A stretch of 64,000 bases of DNA from SHAN690 sp041391765 (GCA_041391765.1 JAWKNJ010000028.1:1-64000); one strand, 5' to 3'. Positions 14,105-24,767 are shown, counted from the first letter of the stretch. The notes: a model not told the origin generated them from the letters alone. A program made the numbers and translations.

Positions 14105-17100
14105 CGCTCGATCACAATTTTCTGAGTTGTATTCAAATTCGACCCGATAACCCGAAGCAGGTAAATTCCGCTTTCTAGATTCAAGCTGTATTGTTTTGCG
14201 AATCCTTTGGAAACTCCAATGTTTTCCGAATACACCAATTTACCATTAATATCAAGGATTTCCAGTTTAACCAAACCGGAATACTTCATCAATTCAACAT
14301 AAAAACTACCGTTGCTCGGGTTCGGATAAACATTGACAGATGCCGACCCGGTGGGTTGCTGTTCGATCCCGTATGGCACGTATTGACCTTCGATGATTTG
14401 GAAGGAGTCACCACCAATAACATAGACGGTGATGCCATCAATGTCAACAACAACGGTGTCTATGGTCATCGCGTCAACAGCAAATGCATATTCGACCTTG
14501 TTGCCAAATTCAGGCTCGAATGATTTGATCAGCTTGTTGTTTTTGCCCCAGACGCTCAATGAGCCGCTTCCTTGAGCCGTATAGGCCCAATAATAAAGTC
14601 CGTCATCTTCGCTGTCCGTGATTTCCAGTCGATAACAACCGGTGTCCAATGTGAGCGTGTCCCAATAAGTGGTGGCAGCAGACAAGTCGTCACCATCTCG
14701 TTCAAACACTACCGTATTGGTGGCATCATAAACGCGTACAACATTGTCTTTAGGGTTGTTGTTCGTTTGAAATTTGATAATTACATCATTCTTAATTACC
14801 TCAGGAAGATTAAAGGTTGACTTGAACGTATCATTGGCCGTGTTACCATCCTGTGATCCATTCGGTTCACTCACGCTGGCCATAAAAACATTAGATCCAT
14901 CTCCGAGATAGAAGGCTCCATCCTGAAAGGGTAATTCAACTTGCTCTTTCTCCAAAAAGCCAAGTGCCCCTGTCCAATTATAAACCTTAGGTATGCCTCC
15001 GGAAACTTGGTACGTTATTTTCAAACTTGTCAACTCCGTAGAACCGTTATTTCGAATGACAACTTTAGGAGCAAAACAAACAGGATTCATCCTAGAGTAA
15101 TATCCCCTGTTTGTCGGTGCGATTACATCATAAACTTCTGCATCCAAGGCGTTGGCGGGTTGTCCATACTGAATAACGTGCATGGCAACAATGTAATTCC
15201 CATTGCCCATTCCCTCGTTGTTCGAAGGTACTGGTGTAATGGAATAGTCAAGGTTGTAGGTTGACCCTGTGACCATGTTTGTAATGTCATATTCATAATC
15301 CTTGACAACATCCCCGGGGCACCATCCTTCTCGTGCTCCTGGCCAAGTTCCACCTTGTGGATAAACCGGATTCAGAGCGCAATCATGTGTCTGCCAAACG
15401 TGCCATTGTGTAGCTTGGCTGCCATTTACATACAGGTAATGCGTGTTGTCTTTCCACTCGCAGCAGTGAGGGTAATTGCCTGTGTTGCTATTATGTCCAT
15501 GGCCTGTGAAACGTGCGATCACTTTTTGACGCTTTGCATTTGGGTTCACGGCAATTGTCGTCTGTGTCAAGGCATTGTCGTTATCCAATGCTGAGTATGA
15601 CTTTGATCCTGACTGGCCCCAAGGACGAGTGATTTCCACAACTGGTGCAGGAGGTGTACCATGAACGAAAGCAAATTTCAGATCCAACAATTCTTGTTGG
15701 TTGCCACTGGCGAGGTCAACTGATCCTTTCAGTAAGTTGGCATAGTCTGTAACGTCATACATCCATGTAAATCCATCAGAACCAAGGTCAAGTCCAATTC
15801 CGTATGGAGTAATGAATCGGCCGATCTCATAGCGATCTACGATTTCGAATGGAGGTTCGTAATAGGTTAAGTCACCATTGGTCCAAAGTTGAGTGCCTGT
15901 GAATTGGGTTGAATCAATGGCCTGCCCGCTTGGATTGTAGGTGTATGTGTGACCTGATCCTCTCGTATAAGTTCCGTTAACGGCTTTTACGTAGTTGCCT
16001 GCAACCGCATATTCAACAATCGAGTAGGGAGGTTGTGCAACGGTGTCTGTTTTAATTGTGCTTGAATTGTTTGAAACGTATTCGCCTTGATAGAATGAAA
16101 TTTCAGGAACTATAGTTGGTGAATTGAATACTCTGAACATTTCCGTGCCGGGATAGGTCTTTACAGTCGGTGCGCCATGCCAATAGGCAACTAGTGAACT
16201 CGGAGCTGAATTAATCAGGTTATATCCATTGTCGAACTTAAGGTAGAGAGCAAGGTCGCTGTAGTTAGGATGAGAACTGGTGATGTCCTTGTTCATCCAC
16301 GCCTGTATATCGGCTTGAGAGATTTCCTTTTTCCAGATTCTGAAATCATCTAGTTTTCCGAAGTATGCATTACCGGTCATGCCGCTTCCGATGATCAGTT
16401 TTTGGATTTCACCTATCGTACGATCCTTTCCTGTTCCACTTACCCATAGATTTCCATTCAAATAGATCTTCATCTGACCACTGGTAGCGTTCTTTACAAG
16501 TGCCCAATGGTTCCATGTTCCTTCATAAATACTAGCTGTGGCTGCCTTGCTGATTCGGTCATAACCTGAACCGGTTCCGGCATCCCAATAAACGGTTCCG
16601 TCACCCCACGGCATGTGGCAATTCAACGCGCGGTTTCCATCAAAGTCTATGGCCTCAAAAATGCTCGTGTTAGCAGGAAGTTTGTCAGCATTGCCGTAGC
16701 ACCAGAAACTGATCGTGATTTCGTCACCAAAATCATATCCATCCAGAGGGACTTCAATGCGGTTTCGGTTTCTTGAAAACTCCACATAACCATCATTACC
16801 ACTTGCTGCCACAGCAAGATTGCTGCTTTGGGTCATGGCTTCTACGCTCGTATTTGCTCCGGCTTGATCGTTGGTATAGCTGATGTCCACGAGTAAATTT
16901 GATGATCCGTTCCACTCGAACACTTCACTTAGGTTAAAAACATGTGTTCCGGTTCCAGTGAAGGTTGTATTCCGTTCGTAAACCGTGGTTAGGCTGACGT
17001 TTTCAAATTTGCTCAGGGTGCTAAATCCGTAGTTTCTTAACCGAATAGTTAGGTGTTTTAAGCTGCTTCCGAGTGTGGTTAAATTCAGGCTTAGTCGATC

Positions 17101-17628
17101 CACCGTATCCGCCACCAAAACCGGCTGATGTTAAGTCAGCGGCAGGGATAATGAATTGAAATCGACCGGATTTTTGAAGAGTTGAGTACCAATGCGCTTG
17201 TGGTTCCGCCTGAATTCAAGTCGGCAGTGTCTTCATTCACGATACTGCTGATGTTTTCACCTTTTCATTCCATTGATACATCAGACATTGGGTTGTGTGT
17301 AGGTGGTGGTGAAATCATTTCCTGCAAGCAAATACTTTTCGGTGTAACTGACTGGAGTCCATGACTCCTGTGTGGTCATAAACGGCGGTGTAAGTCAAAT
17401 AATCCCACTCGCCACATGGATATTGATCTTGTGTTGTTGCAGCATCACACTTGGTGTTTTATACATCGAACCCTTGGCGTAGGTCTGCGATGAATTTGGG
17501 AACTCGTAGACATCTCTTCGCTTGGTGATGTCGCTGAAATTAAATGTTTGCACCCATGTTGTGTCTTGGGAAATGACGTTGGTGAATAGCAGCATAGGAG
17601 CTGCCAGAATGGTTCTAAGGTCTCTCAT
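14101..17628 (-). pseudogene. PNGase F-like T9SS-secreted protein, frame broken near the 5' end
   Basis: The gene starts at the ATG at 17628 with a signal peptide (MRDLRTILAAPMLLFTNVIS) and QDTTWVQTF, the usual opening of PNGase F-type secreted proteins. Between about 17450 and 17110 the conserved sequence (CGEWDYLTYTAVYDHTGV, SYTEKYLLAGNDF, MYQWNEKVK, IVNEDTADLNSGG, RFQFIIPAADLTSAG) changes frame six times. The shifts add to zero, so the N-terminal frame and the 1005-residue main frame (17118 to 14101) are the same. The main part has a LamG/concanavalin-like domain, a peptide-N-glycosidase F domain (FTGHGHN, CCEWK, THDC, PQGGTWPGAREGWCPG), a CARDB-like beta domain and a T9SS sorting domain (VNVYPNPSNGSF to the C-terminus). 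If intact it would release N-glycans from glycoproteins outside the cell. Confidence 0.8.
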
Positions 17629-17672
17629 AGTTGTTGGGCTAGGGCACAAAGGTACCGTTCATACAGAGAATG

Positions 17673-19721
17673 CTATTTGATTTCGGCTCCGGATTGAATG
17701 GCTTTTTCTGGGCTTAGGAAAACAAGATTGCCATTGCTGTCTTCAGCCATTAAGATCATGCCTTGACTTTCAACTCCGCGCAGTTTTCTAGGTTCTAGAT
17801 TACACAGAACAGAAACCTGTTTTCCAATAATTTCCTCAGGATTGTAATGCATGGCAATTCCGGAAACAATGGTTCTGGTTTCAGTACCCAGGTCCACACT
17901 AAGTTTGAGCAATTTGTCAGCTTTCTCGACCTTTTCGGCAGTCTTGATAGTACCCACTCGAATTTCAAGTTTGGTGAAGTCATCAAAAGAGATATTAGAC
18001 TTTTGTTCAGCTTGTGGTTCAATAGTTGTCTGGTTGTTTTCCATTTTCCGAGTTTCTAATTTCTGAATTTGAGCTTCAATTTCCGTGTCTTCCACTTTGG
18101 AGAAGAGCAGCTGTGCTTCACCTATTTCATGCCCATCTAGGAATCCTTTGAATACCTTGTCGATGCGCAACATCTCTCGAATCTTTTGGGCAGTTTCGGG
18201 TTGAAACGGCTCAATAGCTTGAGCTAAGTGAGCAGTGATGTTCAATGCGCTGAACATGATTTTCTTGACCTCGTCAGGATTGGTTTTCTGAAGCTTCCAA
18301 GGTTCGAGATCTGCAAGGAATTTGTTTCCAAAGCGCGCCAAGTTCATTGCTTCAGAGAGCCCTTCGCGAAACTTGAATTGCGCAATATACTCCTGAGACT
18401 TATTTATAAACGCCAGACATTGATCGGTGATCTCCCAATCAAGCGTTTCAGTAGGAACTAGTCCATTGTAATACTTGTTCGATAGCACAACTACTCGATT
18501 CACAAAGTTGCCAAGAATGGCCACTAACTCATTATTCACACGAGCTTGATAGTCTTTCCACGTGAATTCACTGTCTTTCGATTCAGGCGCAATCGAAGTC
18601 AAAACATAGCGCAGTTCTTCTGTGCGATTCGGGAAATCCTCCAAATATTCATGCAACCATACCGCATGATTTCTGGAAGTCGAAATCTTGTCACCTTCTA
18701 GGTTCAGGAACTCATTTGCCGGGACATTAACGGGTAGGTTGTATTCTCCATGCATCTTCAGAATGATTGGGAAGATGATGCAGTGAAACACGATGTTGTC
18801 CTTACCTATAAAGTGCACCAAATCGGTTTCATCATTTTGCCACCAACGTTTCCAGTCCTCCGCATTTTCCTGATCGATCGCCCATTGCTTTGTTGCCGAG
18901 ATGTATCCAATTGGAGCATCCAGCCACACGTACATCACCTTTCCTTCAGCGCCTTTCAACGGAACCGGAACACCCCAGTCCAAGTCGCGCGTCATGGCCC
19001 TGTCGCCTAATCCGCTTTCTACCCAGCTCAGGCACTGTCCAACCACATGCTTTTTCCATTTGGATGGGTCGTGATGTTGCTTTCCATCCAATTTGCCATC
19101 GCGAATGAATTCTTCAATCCAGTCGCTATGATCTCCCATTGGGAGGTAGAAATGCCAAGTCTCGCGCAGTTCGGGTTTGGCTCCACTCAGGGTCGAGTGT
19201 GGATTAATAAGTTCCGTAGGACTTAATGTCTTTCCGCAGTTTTCGCATTGATCTCCATAGGCTCTTTCGCTCTTGCAATTTGGACATGTCCCCATGATGA
19301 AACGATCCGCCAAAAATTGCTTGGCCTCCGGATCGTACATCTGTTCGTTAGTGACCTTCTTGAAAACACCCTTTTCATATAGATTCAAGAAAAATTCCTG
19401 AGCCGTTTCGTGATGAAGGGGAGATGATGTTCTGTGATAAATGTCAAAGCCAATTCCGAAGTCCGCAAACGCCTTTTTGTTCAATTCATGATACTTGTCC
19501 ACGATGGCTTGTGGCGTTGTCCCTTCTTTGATCGCCTTCATATTGATGGCTGCTCCGTGTTCGTCTGAACCACATACATACAGTACGTTCTCATGTCCAA
19601 ATTTTGAACGCAGGTATCGAACATAAATGTCTGCGGGTAGATACGCACCTGCTATGTGACCGATATGCAATGGGCCATTTGCATAGGGAAGAGCCGAGGT
19701 GATAAGGTGGCGTTTAGTCAT
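17673..19721 (-). CDS. metG: Methionyl-tRNA synthetase
   Basis: A complete 682-residue MetRS. The class I signature is HIGH in GPLHIGHIAGA (about residues 18-21), and the KMSKS-type loop is KISTS followed by RNH. A zinc knuckle (CPNCKSERAYGDQCENCG) marks the two-knuckle subtype. The C-terminal about 110 residues form an EMAP-II-like tRNA-binding domain, which serves dimerisation. It charges methionine onto both initiator and elongator tRNA-Met in the cytoplasm. A -7 element (TACTTTTG on the minus strand) lies 55 nt upstream. It sits tail-on to the PNGase-like gene and head-to-head with the LD-carboxypeptidase gene. Confidence 0.97.
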   Translation of the reverse strand: MTKRHLITSALPYANGPLHIGHIAGAYLPADIYVRYLRSKFGHENVLYVCGSDEHGAAINMKAIKEGTTPQAIVDKYHELNKKAFADFGIGFDIYHRTSSPLHHETAQEFFLNLYEKGVFKKVTNEQMYDPEAKQFLADRFIMGTCPNCKSERAYGDQCENCGKTLSPTELINPHSTLSGAKPELRETWHFYLPMGDHSDWIEEFIRDGKLDGKQHHDPSKWKKHVVGQCLSWVESGLGDRAMTRDLDWGVPVPLKGAEGKVMYVWLDAPIGYISATKQWAIDQENAEDWKRWWQNDETDLVHFIGKDNIVFHCIIFPIILKMHGEYNLPVNVPANEFLNLEGDKISTSRNHAVWLHEYLEDFPNRTEELRYVLTSIAPESKDSEFTWKDYQARVNNELVAILGNFVNRVVVLSNKYYNGLVPTETLDWEITDQCLAFINKSQEYIAQFKFREGLSEAMNLARFGNKFLADLEPWKLQKTNPDEVKKIMFSALNITAHLAQAIEPFQPETAQKIREMLRIDKVFKGFLDGHEIGEAQLLFSKVEDTEIEAQIQKLETRKMENNQTTIEPQAEQKSNISFDDFTKLEIRVGTIKTAEKVEKADKLLKLSVDLGTETRTIVSGIAMHYNPEEIIGKQVSVLCNLEPRKLRGVESQGMILMAEDSNGNLVFLSPEKAIQSGAEIK

Positions 19722-19776
19722 TGGACTTTTTAAATCAAAACGGTTTATTGAATCCTAAAATCGATCGAAAGGGCGG

Positions 19777-19784
19777 CAAAAGTA
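19777..19784 (-). promoter_or_regulatory. Promoter -7 element of metG
   Basis: On the minus strand the bases read TACTTTTG, a match to TAnnTTTG, followed by GCC. The position gives a leader of about 50 nt before the metG ATG. No clear -33 TTG is visible. Confidence 0.5.
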
Positions 19785-19800
19785 GTAATACCTTAGGCCC

Positions 19801-20700
19801 ATGCTTAGACCACCGTATTTAAAAACCGGAGATCGGGTTGCGATCGTTGCAACGGCCAAAAAATTGGAACGCGGGCAGATTGATGGGGCCATTTCTTTGA
19901 TCGAATCATGGGGATTTGAGGTAGTGCTGGGTAAACATCTCTATGCTGCGGATAGACAGTTTGCTGGAACGGATACTGAACGAGCTACAGACCTTCAATG
20001 GGCGTTGGACGATCCTGATATTAAAGCTGTGATTTTCGCTCGTGGCGGTTATGGAACCGTTAGGATAATCGATAGGGTTGATTGGTCCGTGTTTAAGAAA
20101 ACCCCAAAGTGGCTTTGCGGTTTCAGCGATTTGACTGTCTTGCACGCGCATGCGAATCGAAACCTTGGCGTTGAAACAATGCATTCCACTATGCCCATTT
20201 TTTTTGCGGATGGCGTTGCGAATGCAGGAAGCATTTCGTTGCACTACGCATTGCTGGGCACGCATGAAAGTATAGAGTGGGATGCCCACGTGTTAAACCG
20301 TTCCGGTGAATCTTCAGGTGAGTCAGTGGGAGGCAACCTGAGCGTGATCTGCTCAGTTTTGGGAACTTCGAGCCAACCCGAGTTCGAAGGAAACATTCTC
20401 TTCATCGAAGACCTGACAGAATATTACTATCACCTCGATCGTATGATGATGCTTTTGAAGAGAGGTGGTCAATTGGCCGAACTAAAGGGACTTGTTGTTG
20501 GTCAGTTCACGCAGATGGTAGATAATCCAGTTCCCTTCGGAAAATCGGCCTATGAGATCATTTGGGAGGCAGTCTCAGAATACAATTATCCTGTTGCTTT
20601 TGACGCTCCGATCGGGCATGTAGAGCAAAATTTGGCGGTATATTCAGGAAGGCGGTGTAGGCTTACCGTTGAGAATGGAAGTCAAATTAGCTTTGACTAG
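19801..20700 (+). CDS. LD-carboxypeptidase (peptidase family S66)
   Basis: A 299-residue muramoyl-tetrapeptide (L,D-) carboxypeptidase. The Ser-Glu-His triad is readable: Ser109 in GFSDLT, the Glu of FIEDLTEY (about residue 203), and His in GHVEQN (about residue 280). The conserved ARGGYGTVRIID segment is present at about residues 80-92. The enzyme cleaves the L,D bond to terminal D-Ala of murein tetrapeptides in peptidoglycan recycling. No signal peptide is seen, which fits a cytoplasmic enzyme. It is divergent from metG. Confidence 0.9.
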   Translation: MLRPPYLKTGDRVAIVATAKKLERGQIDGAISLIESWGFEVVLGKHLYAADRQFAGTDTERATDLQWALDDPDIKAVIFARGGYGTVRIIDRVDWSVFKKTPKWLCGFSDLTVLHAHANRNLGVETMHSTMPIFFADGVANAGSISLHYALLGTHESIEWDAHVLNRSGESSGESVGGNLSVICSVLGTSSQPEFEGNILFIEDLTEYYYHLDRMMMLLKRGGQLAELKGLVVGQFTQMVDNPVPFGKSAYEIIWEAVSEYNYPVAFDAPIGHVEQNLAVYSGRRCRLTVENGSQISFD

Positions 20701-20703
20701 CAT

Positions 20704-22116
20704 TCAATTTGTGCCACCAGCGGGCAAGTAGATTTCACACCATTCATTTCCCGCTTCAAACTTTTTAGCGAGTAGATATGTTTTATCCGATCGTAAGTGA
20801 TGAAGATCTTTTTCGTTGCTAGAGATGATTAGCACTGTCGGGCCACTATTTTCAGCTTCATTGACATGGGCAAATACTTCATTTTGTTCAAGGTATCTCG
20901 GGAAATAGCTGGTCAGGTACTTAGACATGAGGAAACCTGTTTTGATGTGCTTACCCTGCCATCGTTGCTGAACACAGTATTCGATCGTCATTAATTGTGC
21001 GGTTACCATGTCCGCGTAGCCCAAAGAATGGTCCGTTGGCTTCTTGTTGTGTGTGCCCTCGAACAAGCAAATCGAGCCAAGCAATATTCCAAGAGCTGCC
21101 GCTACATATTGCCGTTGATCCAGGACAATGAAAAGAATTGCTGATGAGATTAATGCGAAAAGTGGAAAGAGGCAAAGGATATATCTATTCGAGTAAAAAT
21201 TGAATGCGCTGAAAACAAGAAACCCTATGACCACCACAACCAACAGAATGAGTTGACTGACCAGCGTTGGATCAAGCTTGATACTCCTACGTCTGTAAAC
21301 GAGGTATGCTAAAAACCCGATTACTGAGAAGAAAGTTATGTTGCGACCGGAATAAAGGAAAAGGTGACCGAAGTATCGAATGAATTGACTTCCAAAGAAG
21401 GTAGGATCAGTGCTTGCAAATCCCGTGTGCCTTGGAAATAGGAACCAGCCTTGAGTGAAATACTGATCCATGTAAAAGCATGCCATGACCAACACTGGTA
21501 TCACGTAAACCCGTGATTCAATGAGACGATTTACCCAAGGCACATCTCTTTTGAATCGGAAGAAGTGGACACAAAAGATTAGGGCAATTAATACGATGGA
21601 TGGTTCTTTAACCAAGAGCAACAGCGTTGCGCTGATTATAAAGGCCCAGTTTTTTGAAGTGATTAGGAAATAGATTGTCAATAATAGAAGCAGAGTAATT
21701 AGAGTTTCGGGAAGCTGAAAGCTGGACTGGGCCATAAACGTGTTCTGACACACGAGCATAAAAGCGGCTGCGGACCCCATCCATGCATTTAGCATCTTCC
21801 TGCCCAAAAGAAAAGTCAATATCAGTGAACCCAATGAGAATAGCATAGGAAGCAAGCGTTGCATCCAAATTGTTCTTCCAACTAAGATGTTCCACTCAGA
21901 TTGAAGAAAATAATAGAGCAAAGGATGCCCGGTAGTGTAGATGCTTGGGGCCGCGTTTGATCGCAAACTTGGACCATTTTCTGTCATGTGTCCGATGGCA
22001 AAACTGTATGGAAACGCCTCGTCCCAATAGTTAGGAAGGTTTAAAACGGTTCCCTTAACGATCAGCAACAGGACACAACTAAAGAGAAGAATGATGTATG
22101 GAAAGTATGATTTCAA
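20704..22116 (-). CDS. Multi-pass glycosyltransferase, GT39/ArnT-like
   Basis: A 470-residue integral membrane protein with about ten hydrophobic segments. The first periplasmic loop holds YWDEAFPYSFAIG, matching the Asp-Glu motif of GT-C enzymes (ArnT, PMT_2), then a second conserved region TGHPLLYYF. Such enzymes move sugars from polyprenyl-phosphate carriers onto lipids or proteins outside the inner membrane. The C-terminal about 100 residues are soluble. It is convergent with the LD-carboxypeptidase (3 nt apart) and divergent from yraN with little or no intergenic space. Confidence 0.65.
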   Translation of the reverse strand: MKSYFPYIILLFSCVLLLIVKGTVLNLPNYWDEAFPYSFAIGHMTENGPSLRSNAAPSIYTTGHPLLYYFLQSEWNILVGRTIWMQRLLPMLFSLGSLILTFLLGRKMLNAWMGSAAAFMLVCQNTFMAQSSFQLPETLITLLLLLTIYFLITSKNWAFIISATLLLLVKEPSIVLIALIFCVHFFRFKRDVPWVNRLIESRVYVIPVLVMACFYMDQYFTQGWFLFPRHTGFASTDPTFFGSQFIRYFGHLFLYSGRNITFFSVIGFLAYLVYRRRSIKLDPTLVSQLILLVVVVIGFLVFSAFNFYSNRYILCLFPLFALISSAILFIVLDQRQYVAAALGILLGSICLFEGTHNKKPTDHSLGYADMVTAQLMTIEYCVQQRWQGKHIKTGFLMSKYLTSYFPRYLEQNEVFAHVNEAENSGPTVLIISSNEKDLHHLRSDKTYLLAKKFEAGNEWCEIYLPAGGTN

Positions 22117-22143
22117 TTGTGCAAATTAACTTTACTTCCGATT

Positions 22144-22506
22144 ATGGCATCCCACAACGAACTTGGTGAAAAAGGCGAAGAACTTGCTGTGCAGCATTTG
22201 ATCAAGTCAGGTTATCAAATCCGTGAACGCAATTGGCGCTATGGAAAGGAGGAGATTGACATCATTGCAACGATTGGTGATGAGTTGGCAATTGTAGAGG
22301 TGAAGACCAGAAATTCAGACTTCTTTGGAGAGCCTCAAGAGTTTGTGAGCAAGGCCAAGCAAAATCACATGATCCGCGCGGCAAATGCATATGTGGAGAA
22401 ACATGATATAGACTTGGAAGTAAGGTTTGATGTAATTGGAATCATTATCAATTCAAAAGGAACCAAGATAGATCACATTGAAGGCGCCTTCCAGCCTCGA
22501 TGGTAG
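22144..22506 (+). CDS. YraN/UPF0102 family protein
   Basis: A 120-residue UPF0102 protein from the ATG at 22144; the frame is open further upstream to an alternative start at 22117 but homologues begin near MASHNELGEKGE. The fold is endonuclease-like: EEIDIIATIGDELAIVEVKTR contains the D...E-x-K core of PD-(D/E)XK proteins at about residues 39-59. A cellular function for YraN is not settled; it is often a single-copy gene next to DNA-processing loci. The family call is secure. Confidence 0.9.
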   Translation: MASHNELGEKGEELAVQHLIKSGYQIRERNWRYGKEEIDIIATIGDELAIVEVKTRNSDFFGEPQEFVSKAKQNHMIRAANAYVEKHDIDLEVRFDVIGIIINSKGTKIDHIEGAFQPRW

Positions 22507-22558
22507 AACTTTGGTCTGGAAGCTTGGCTTGTAGCTAAAAGCCATTTGCCAGAAGCTT

Positions 22559-23086
22559 TTAAACCATCTCCATCATGTCGGCCATCTTAAAGCAGTCGCA
22601 TGCAAGTGCTTCATCCACGAAATGTTTGAGCATCCACATTTCATCGTGCGCTAGTTTCTTGCCTTCATAAGAAATGAACCACATAATGGCCATTCCGATC
22701 AATGAAACCGGAATCAACCAAAATCCCCACATAGAATTCTGAAGCGTCCATTGCGATAGTCCAAGGGTCAGCCCCACAAATCCCATGAATCCGAAAAACC
22801 CATAAAAAAACATGAACATGGTCCAAACAGTTGGCATCGGGCCGATCAGGCATCGAACCAGCGTTTGGCCGTTATCAGGATCAACCTCTAATGCCACATC
22901 CATGTGAGGTGACCAAAAGTGTCGCTTTGACTCAGGTATGGTGAGTACAACATGCCCATGCACTTGCCTGAGTGAAACTTCGTTTGGAACAGAAACAGTA
23001 TGTAGCTTGATCCTGTTCATGATTTCATCGATCGCAAGATGCGTGTGAAATTTGAATCGTGGTCTAAATGCTACTTCTTCTGACAT
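22559..23086 (-). CDS. Hypothetical two-TM membrane protein
   Basis: A 175-residue protein. The first 85 residues are soluble and beta-rich, then two membrane segments follow (about residues 88-112 and 120-142) rich in Phe, Met and Trp, and a helical C-terminal tail with Cys residues (ACDCF). I do not recognise the family; similar Bacteroidota proteins are annotated as hypothetical. It is separated by about 65 nt from the DUF2279 gene upstream on the same strand. Confidence 0.6.
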   Translation of the reverse strand: MSEEVAFRPRFKFHTHLAIDEIMNRIKLHTVSVPNEVSLRQVHGHVVLTIPESKRHFWSPHMDVALEVDPDNGQTLVRCLIGPMPTVWTMFMFFYGFFGFMGFVGLTLGLSQWTLQNSMWGFWLIPVSLIGMAIMWFISYEGKKLAHDEMWMLKHFVDEALACDCFKMADMMEMV

Positions 23087-23152
23087 AAAGGTTGAGTTAG
23101 ATGAAGGTAGGACTGATTCAGATTGATCGTGAGAAGTTGATCAAAATCATGT

Positions 23153-24097
23153 CTAGAAATACATCCAATGACCCACCAATCCTTTACTTGTATTCCACTC
23201 CAATGCGGGGAAGGGAAACTTAATCACTCCGAAAATTGGTTTGAGCCAGATGAGTCCTTTCGGAAGTTTGCTTTGTTGAAGGTCAATGTCTAGGGAAAGT
23301 AGAAATTGACGTTCTCGAATTCTTAATGAGGAGGAAGGTGCTGGGTAATCATCGAACTTCCATGTATTGCTTTCTGCTCCGAGTAGATTGTTGACGCTAT
23401 ATCCCACGGCTAGGTTTAACCATTTTGGAATACGATCGGATTTCCCGGTCAAACTCCAGATATTCATGCTGGCCCAATAGGTCTGTCCGTTGTAGTCTTT
23501 CAACCATTGCTCGTAAAGACCTTCTCCGAAAAGATTGCGAGCCCTACGACCTTCATCACCGGGCAAGTTGGTCAGCCCGCTGGGCCAGAAGCTATACTTC
23601 AATTTGACTCGCTGCTCATGCCAGCCAAGTTGTTGGGCTAGAAACGTTGCGCTTCCAATGGTATTGAAAGCCAGGTCGTAATTACTAAAGCCCCAACCTG
23701 TCGAAAACCCATCCATTACTTCTACGGCAAGTTGATAGCTGAAACTTAATCCTGCAGAGAAGTAGGTTGCCTTTTTTTCGTTCGTGCCTGCCCATTTATT
23801 GACCTTGTAAACATTCCAACTGGCCTGATACGCTGTCACCGCATGCCCCACTTTATCCATTTGCATCCACCCTGGCCAGTCGTTGAAGAAGTGAAACTTA
23901 CCACTTTGGTATTGGGTGTACCAAGCAAATTGCAGTCCTGTTAATGAGCCCGCGTACGCAGCGCCTTGAAGTGTGCCCACGAATGCCAAGCGACTTTTGG
24001 TTAATGTGTCAGCTGGATCAAACCAGCTTTGGCTTTGTCCGAATAACGAACTGCAGAGGAATATTATAACGCTAAGCCTTTTCACCAACAAGCGCAT
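23153..24097 (-). CDS. DUF2279 (YfiM-like) outer-envelope protein
   Basis: A 314-residue protein starting at the ATG at 24097 (a second ATG at 24106 adds three residues). An N-terminal signal ends near FGQSQSW. The region LTKSRLAFVGTLQGAAYAGSL and the segment MQMDKVGHAVTAYQ match DUF2279, a family of predicted periplasmic or outer-membrane-associated proteins. The rest alternates aromatic beta-strands and ends GLVGHWMYF, an aromatic C-terminus typical of outer-membrane beta structures. It overlaps the 3' end of the methyltransferase gene upstream by 26 nt, so they are probably co-expressed. Confidence 0.75.
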   Translation of the reverse strand: MRLLVKRLSVIIFLCSSLFGQSQSWFDPADTLTKSRLAFVGTLQGAAYAGSLTGLQFAWYTQYQSGKFHFFNDWPGWMQMDKVGHAVTAYQASWNVYKVNKWAGTNEKKATYFSAGLSFSYQLAVEVMDGFSTGWGFSNYDLAFNTIGSATFLAQQLGWHEQRVKLKYSFWPSGLTNLPGDEGRRARNLFGEGLYEQWLKDYNGQTYWASMNIWSLTGKSDRIPKWLNLAVGYSVNNLLGAESNTWKFDDYPAPSSSLRIRERQFLLSLDIDLQQSKLPKGLIWLKPIFGVIKFPFPALEWNTSKGLVGHWMYF

Positions 24098-24698
24098 AAT
24101 AGTCAAACAAAAATCCAGACTTGATCTTCACCTTGTTCAGGAGTCTAATACCTCTATTCACGATGTGTGATTCGTATTCGGAAAGCGAATATTGATGGGG
24201 GTGCAAAATATCGAGAGGTAGAAATCTGAACAGCCATTTTGGTAAACTGAAGTTGTGACAGTCGATGCTTATCACAAGTGTTCCACCATGCTTTAATCCC
24301 AAGACCATGTTATCTAGTGCATGATCATAATGCTTCACATGATTGATTACGTTTAGACAGAAGATGACATCATTCGATGTGTCTGATTTGTAATTCTCGA
24401 TGGTAGATTGAATAAACCGAACGTTCTGAAAGTTAGCTGGCATGAAGTGGGGCAGCATTTGATATTCAGCCAATAAAGGATCAACAGCAGTGACTGACTG
24501 ATCCAACGCTATGAAGATGCCGGCAGGACCGCAACCCGCATCCAGAATTCGATCTTCTATTTTCAAATGGACGTCAATTTTTTCAAGAAAATCCATCCAG
24601 TATTTGCGTTTCCAAGCAATGTATACATCCGGTGATTTTTCGCTCAGGTAGCGCTTCCACCATCGCTTCTCAAACCATTGTGCCAGTTGCCATCGCAT
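24072..24698 (-). CDS. Class I SAM-dependent methyltransferase
   Basis: A 208-residue methyltransferase. Motif I is ILDAGCGPAG (about residues 52-61), followed by the acidic end of strand 2 in VTAVDPL, and motif IV-like DVIFCLNVINHVKHYD. There is no membrane segment. The substrate cannot be told from sequence; the pattern resembles small-molecule or lipid methyltransferases. It overlaps the DUF2279 gene by 26 nt and is divergent from the pseudouridine synthase gene. Confidence 0.85.
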   Translation of the reverse strand: MRWQLAQWFEKRWWKRYLSEKSPDVYIAWKRKYWMDFLEKIDVHLKIEDRILDAGCGPAGIFIALDQSVTAVDPLLAEYQMLPHFMPANFQNVRFIQSTIENYKSDTSNDVIFCLNVINHVKHYDHALDNMVLGLKHGGTLVISIDCHNFSLPKWLFRFLPLDILHPHQYSLSEYESHIVNRGIRLLNKVKIKSGFLFDYYALVGEKA

Positions 24699-24741
24699 CG
24701 TTCACAAATGTAACTTCAGTGCTAATGCTCGCTAATTCAAA

Positions 24742-24749
24742 TACCTTTG
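24742..24749 (+). promoter_or_regulatory. Promoter -7 element of the pseudouridine synthase gene
   Basis: TACCTTTG matches TAnnTTTG and lies 18 nt before the ATG at 24768, giving a very short leader. A TTG start at 24747 would fall inside this element, which supports the ATG as start. Confidence 0.5.
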
Positions 24750-24767
24750 CCGGTTCAAATCAAGGTT

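Noticed and set aside
14191..15594. Plus-strand open frames of 79-110 codons
   Set aside because: They are shadows of the PNGase-like gene on the minus strand, with no start signals or recognisable domains.
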